A DNA stretch of 7,855 nt from Bacillota bacterium (lineage in GTDB: Bacteria > Bacillota_A > Clostridia > DSM-8532): assembly GCA_023424865.1 (NCBI GenBank), contig JAFADM010000551.1, positions 1 to 7,855 of the forward strand, in the 5' to 3' direction. The notes under the pieces are model-generated. The model was not told the origin of the DNA. It was given only the letters and a program-made list of their open reading frames with translations, and searched no databases. Numbering within the stretch: the stretch's first letter is position 1; every line of letters starts with the position of its first letter. The translations under genes were made by a program, and so were the position numbers. This document shows positions 6,258 to 7,855 of the stretch, piece after piece.

Positions 6258-6286
6258 TTGAAAGGTGTACAGAGACAGTTTATACT
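6258..6286 (+). promoter_or_regulatory. Sigma-A promoter of the LysR-type regulator
   Basis: TTGAAA (6258-6263) and TATACT (6281-6286) are separated by exactly 17 bases. Transcription should start near 6293, about 50 bases before the regulator ATG. The -10 overlaps the dyad ATAC-N5-GTAT (6282-6294), which would allow negative autoregulation. Confidence 0.7.
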
Positions 6287-6344
6287 ACGTGTATGAAGTT
6301 TTCTCATAGTTTGTTTGTTAATTTCTTTCATAATCGAGGCTGTT

Positions 6345-7238
6345 ATGGATGTTAAGAAAATTCAAATCCTTTTGGACACACTCAAAGCGGGAAGCTTTTT
6401 AAAAGCTGCCGAAAGCCTGGGCTACACCCCTTCGGGCCTGACTCACATGATGGACAGCCTGGAGAGGGATTTGGGCATTACCGTACTCAACCGGGGTCGC
6501 TTTGGAATCAGTCTGACTCCTGAGGGGAACAAGCTTTTGCCTCTTTTTAAGGAGCTTGCGGAGGCTGAACAGAAAATAAGAAACGAAGTTCGGAAAATGA
6601 ACAGCCAGAAGCAGGAGGTCATACGTATCGGCGCTTATGCCAGCATAGCCCGCAATTGGCTTCCGGCCTTAATTAACGGCTTTTATGAGATAAACCCCGC
6701 AGCAAGCATTGAAACGACTGTATCCGGAATTGAAGAGCTTTATGAGGCAATGAAAAAGCGAGAGGTGGACATTATTTTTGTTTGCAGCTGGGCCAAGTAT
6801 GTACATGAGTATATGCCCCTGGCGAAGGATCATTACCGTGCCGTTCTGCCGCTTCATTACGAGAGCGCAAGCGAAGAGATCTTCGATCTTAAGGAGTTTG
6901 AGCAGGCACCTTTTATAATGCCTTCCTTCGGGAAGGATATTGATGTACAGAAGGTGCTGGATGAAAATGGTATTTCCATTAAAAAGCTGGCGGCTTCAGC
7001 TGATGACCCGGTTGTTTTGAGTATGGTTTCAGGAGGGCTTGGCATCAGTATGCTTTCAGATTTGGTGCTTAAGGGCTCCCATGAGAAGGTCAAGGTTCTG
7101 CCCATCCGTCAAAAGGCCTCCCGTGTACTGGGGATAGCGGTCCGTTCCCTGCAGAACCTCACGCCTCTTGAAAAGGAATTTATACAGTTTACGAAGAAGG
7201 CAGGATTGGGTGAAGCCCGGCGCGAAACCGGCAAATAG
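6345..7238 (+). CDS. LysR-type transcriptional regulator
   Basis: The 297-residue protein matches the LysR family length (about 290-310). The N-terminal winged helix-turn-helix covers about 1-60: FLKAAESLGYTPSGLTHMMDSLERDLGITVLNR spans the recognition helix, and GISLTPEG closes the wing. A linker helix runs to about 88, and the periplasmic-binding-like effector domain begins at EVIRIGAYASIARNWLPALI (91-110). Late motifs are VSGGLGISMLSDLV (228-241) and VLPI (251-254). LysR proteins act as tetramers on divergent promoters and respond to a small molecule, often a substrate or intermediate of the target pathway. The ATG at 6345 has GAGG (6336-6339) five bases upstream; the in-frame TTG at 6315 lacks this and adds residues ahead of the normal family start. 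It is divergent from the dehydrogenase-aminotransferase operon, its likely target. Confidence 0.93.
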   Translation: MDVKKIQILLDTLKAGSFLKAAESLGYTPSGLTHMMDSLERDLGITVLNRGRFGISLTPEGNKLLPLFKELAEAEQKIRNEVRKMNSQKQEVIRIGAYASIARNWLPALINGFYEINPAASIETTVSGIEELYEAMKKREVDIIFVCSWAKYVHEYMPLAKDHYRAVLPLHYESASEEIFDLKEFEQAPFIMPSFGKDIDVQKVLDENGISIKKLAASADDPVVLSMVSGGLGISMLSDLVLKGSHEKVKVLPIRQKASRVLGIAVRSLQNLTPLEKEFIQFTKKAGLGEARRETGK

Positions 7239-7275
7239 ACCGATTAAGCAAAGATAATTTTTTATAGAGACGCTA

Positions 7276-7304
7276 TTGACAACCTTTTAGGGGCCGGGTA
7301 TAAT
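7276..7304 (+). promoter_or_regulatory. Perfect consensus promoter of the tRNA-Gly gene
   Basis: TTGACA (7276-7281), a 17-base spacer and TATAAT (7299-7304) match the sigma-A consensus at all twelve positions. Transcription should start near 7311. The promoter lies 38 bases after the LysR stop, so the tRNA has its own strong transcription. Confidence 0.9.
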
Positions 7305-7313
7305 AAATTACGC

Positions 7314-7352
7314 GGCTTGGGAAAACCCTGGAACACAGGGTGAGAAAAAGCC
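7314..7352 (+). other. Structured 5' leader of the tRNA-Gly transcript
   Basis: An outer stem GGCTT (7314-7318)/AAGCC (7348-7352) encloses an inner perfect stem ACCCTG (7325-7330)/CAGGGT (7336-7341) with loop GAACA. The two stems are separated by a symmetric purine internal loop, GGGAAA on one side and GAGAAA on the other. It lies between the transcription start and the mature tRNA 5' end, so it should be removed by RNase P. I know of no named RNA with this shape. Confidence 0.4.
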
Positions 7353-7375
7353 ATACAATAGAACAGATATTATTT

Positions 7376-7449
7376 GCGGGTGTAGTTCAATGGTAGAACT
7401 CCAGCCTTCCAAGCTGGTCGTGAGGGTTCGATTCCCTTCACCCGCTCCA
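7376..7449 (+). tRNA. tRNA-Gly, anticodon TCC, with encoded CCA
   Basis: All arms fold. The acceptor is GCGGGTG (7376-7382) with CACCCGC (7439-7445). The D stem GTTC/GAAC encloses the loop AATGGTA. The anticodon stem CCAGC/GCTGG encloses loop CTTCCAA, giving anticodon TCC. The variable loop has four bases, and the T arm is GAGGG/CCCTT with loop TTCGATT. The discriminator T7446 is followed by an encoded CCA (7447-7449), as in most Firmicute tRNA genes. It decodes GGA and, by wobble, other glycine codons. It is flanked by a perfect promoter and a strong terminator, so it is a single-gene transcription unit. Confidence 0.97.
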
Positions 7450-7450
7450 G

Positions 7451-7494
7451 AAAAAACACATAGCTTTCCGCTAAGGAAAGCTATGTGTTTTTTT
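7451..7494 (+). terminator. Strong intrinsic terminator of the tRNA-Gly gene
   Basis: A perfect 19-base inverted repeat (7451-7469 with 7475-7493) encloses the 5-base loop GCTAA. Its core is ACACATAGCTTTCC paired with GGAAAGCTATGTGT, and it ends in a run of seven Ts (7488-7494). The matching A-run on the left makes it usable from the minus strand too. Confidence 0.93.
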
Positions 7495-7653
7495 GCGCCT
7501 AAACATATGGCGTACTATTGGAATTGAAGTTAGTATTTAGTATAGGTATAGTATAATAGTATCCTGAATTTACAGGAAACAGGTAATTGGATTATTCCGA
7601 TAACGAATGGTATATCCAAAATGCAACAAGCAAAAGGATGATTCATTTAAATA
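7495..7653. other. AT-rich non-coding stretch between the tRNA terminator and the MerR promoter
   Basis: I see no gene here. Base composition falls sharply (16 G+C in the 60 bases 7501-7560 by my count). TAGTAT-like units recur at 7531-7560. A possible promoter TTGAAG (7524-7529)-N17-TATAGT (7547-7552) has nothing obvious to drive. The small dyad CCTG-N6-CAGG lies at 7563-7576. Confidence 0.5.
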
Positions 7654-7684
7654 TTGACTTTAACGTCGCGTCAACTTGTATACT
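7654..7684 (+). promoter_or_regulatory. MerR-type promoter with 19-base spacer and operator dyad
   Basis: TTGACT (7654-7659) and TATACT (7679-7684) are separated by 19 bases rather than 17. This is the long spacer characteristic of promoters that MerR family proteins activate by twisting DNA. An imperfect dyad TTAACG-TCG-CGTCAA (7660-7674, one mismatched pair) lies inside the spacer as the likely operator. The MerR gene starts 22 bases after the -10, implying autoregulation. Confidence 0.75.
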
Positions 7685-7706
7685 TTAAAATGAAGGGAGT
7701 ACAGTC

Positions 7707-7855
7707 ATGGAGTTGCAATCAATAAGTCAAGTTGCTAAGCAATTTAATATTTCAACCAGAACACTTCGTTATTATGAAGAAATTGGGTTGATACAGGCAG
7801 CAAAAAAGGATGATTCTTCATATAGGATGTACGATGCAGAAACCCAATTACGCTT
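7707..7855 (+). CDS. MerR family transcriptional regulator, N-terminal part (cut by window end)
   Basis: The open frame encodes 49 residues before the window ends. ISQVAKQFNISTRTLRYYEEIGLI (6-29) is the canonical MerR helix-turn-helix with the R-x-L-R-Y-Y-E-x-x-G-L signature, and SSYRMYDAE (37-45) is the wing. MerR proteins bind as dimers to promoters with over-long spacers and switch them on when an effector binds. The effector domain is outside the window, so the signal sensed is unknown. The ATG at 7707 has the ribosome site GGGAG (7695-7699) seven bases upstream. The coding part is about 35% GC by my count (52 of 149), clearly lower than the other genes, which suggests a different history. 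Confidence 0.9.
   Translation, partial: MELQSISQVAKQFNISTRTLRYYEEIGLIQAAKKDDSSYRMYDAETQLR

Noticed and set aside
7311..7375. T-box riboswitch in the leader before tRNA-Gly
   Set aside because: T-box leaders precede aminoacyl-tRNA synthetase or amino acid genes, not tRNA genes. The conserved T-box sequence and antiterminator are absent.
7531..7560. TAGTAT-like repeats as a tandem repeat or CRISPR-like array
   Set aside because: The units are short, irregular and AT-only; this is low-complexity sequence without repeat-spacer organisation.

Overview
The window looks like a chromosomal segment from a low-to-mid GC Gram-positive anaerobe, most likely a member of the Clostridia. The evidence is purine-rich Shine-Dalgarno sites, sigma-A type promoters (one with a perfect -35/-10 pair), a tRNA gene with an encoded CCA end, TTATCCACA-type DnaA boxes, and protein sequences (RsuA, aminotransferase, AEC carrier) of clostridial character. 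Most genes are near 50% GC. The last ~360 bases are clearly more AT-rich. The genus is not resolved.

Left part (1-2754, + strand): the window opens on the last 27 codons of an RsmF/NOL1-NOP2-Sun type rRNA cytosine methyltransferase. It is followed by an RsuA family 16S rRNA pseudouridine synthase and a Methyltransf_32-like SAM-dependent methyltransferase of unknown substrate. This looks like an RNA-modification gene string. After it lies a 233-base non-coding stretch (2102-2334) packed with DnaA boxes: four exact TTATCCACA copies, one TTATTCACA and several degenerate ones, all in the same orientation. A small hot-dog acyl-CoA thioesterase (YbgC/4-HBT type) follows. The DnaA-box cluster is the most striking thing here, because none of the usual origin genes are next to it.

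Middle part (2755-6344): a leader with a good promoter and then a terminator-like hairpin precedes an AEC (auxin efflux carrier) family transporter. That gene converges with a two-gene minus-strand operon: a D-2-hydroxyacid dehydrogenase followed 30 bases later by a class I/II PLP aminotransferase. A LysR-type regulator is divergent from this operon across a 217-base control region that contains inverted and direct repeats. The layout suggests a regulated amino acid <-> 2-oxo acid <-> 2-hydroxy acid module, as used in amino acid fermentation. The substrate cannot be read from the sequence.

Right part (7239-7855): a tRNA-Gly(TCC) gene is driven by a perfect consensus promoter, has a structured leader, and ends in a very strong terminator. 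Beyond the terminator the base composition drops sharply. The window then ends inside a MerR family regulator whose promoter has the 19-base spacer typical of MerR-controlled promoters.
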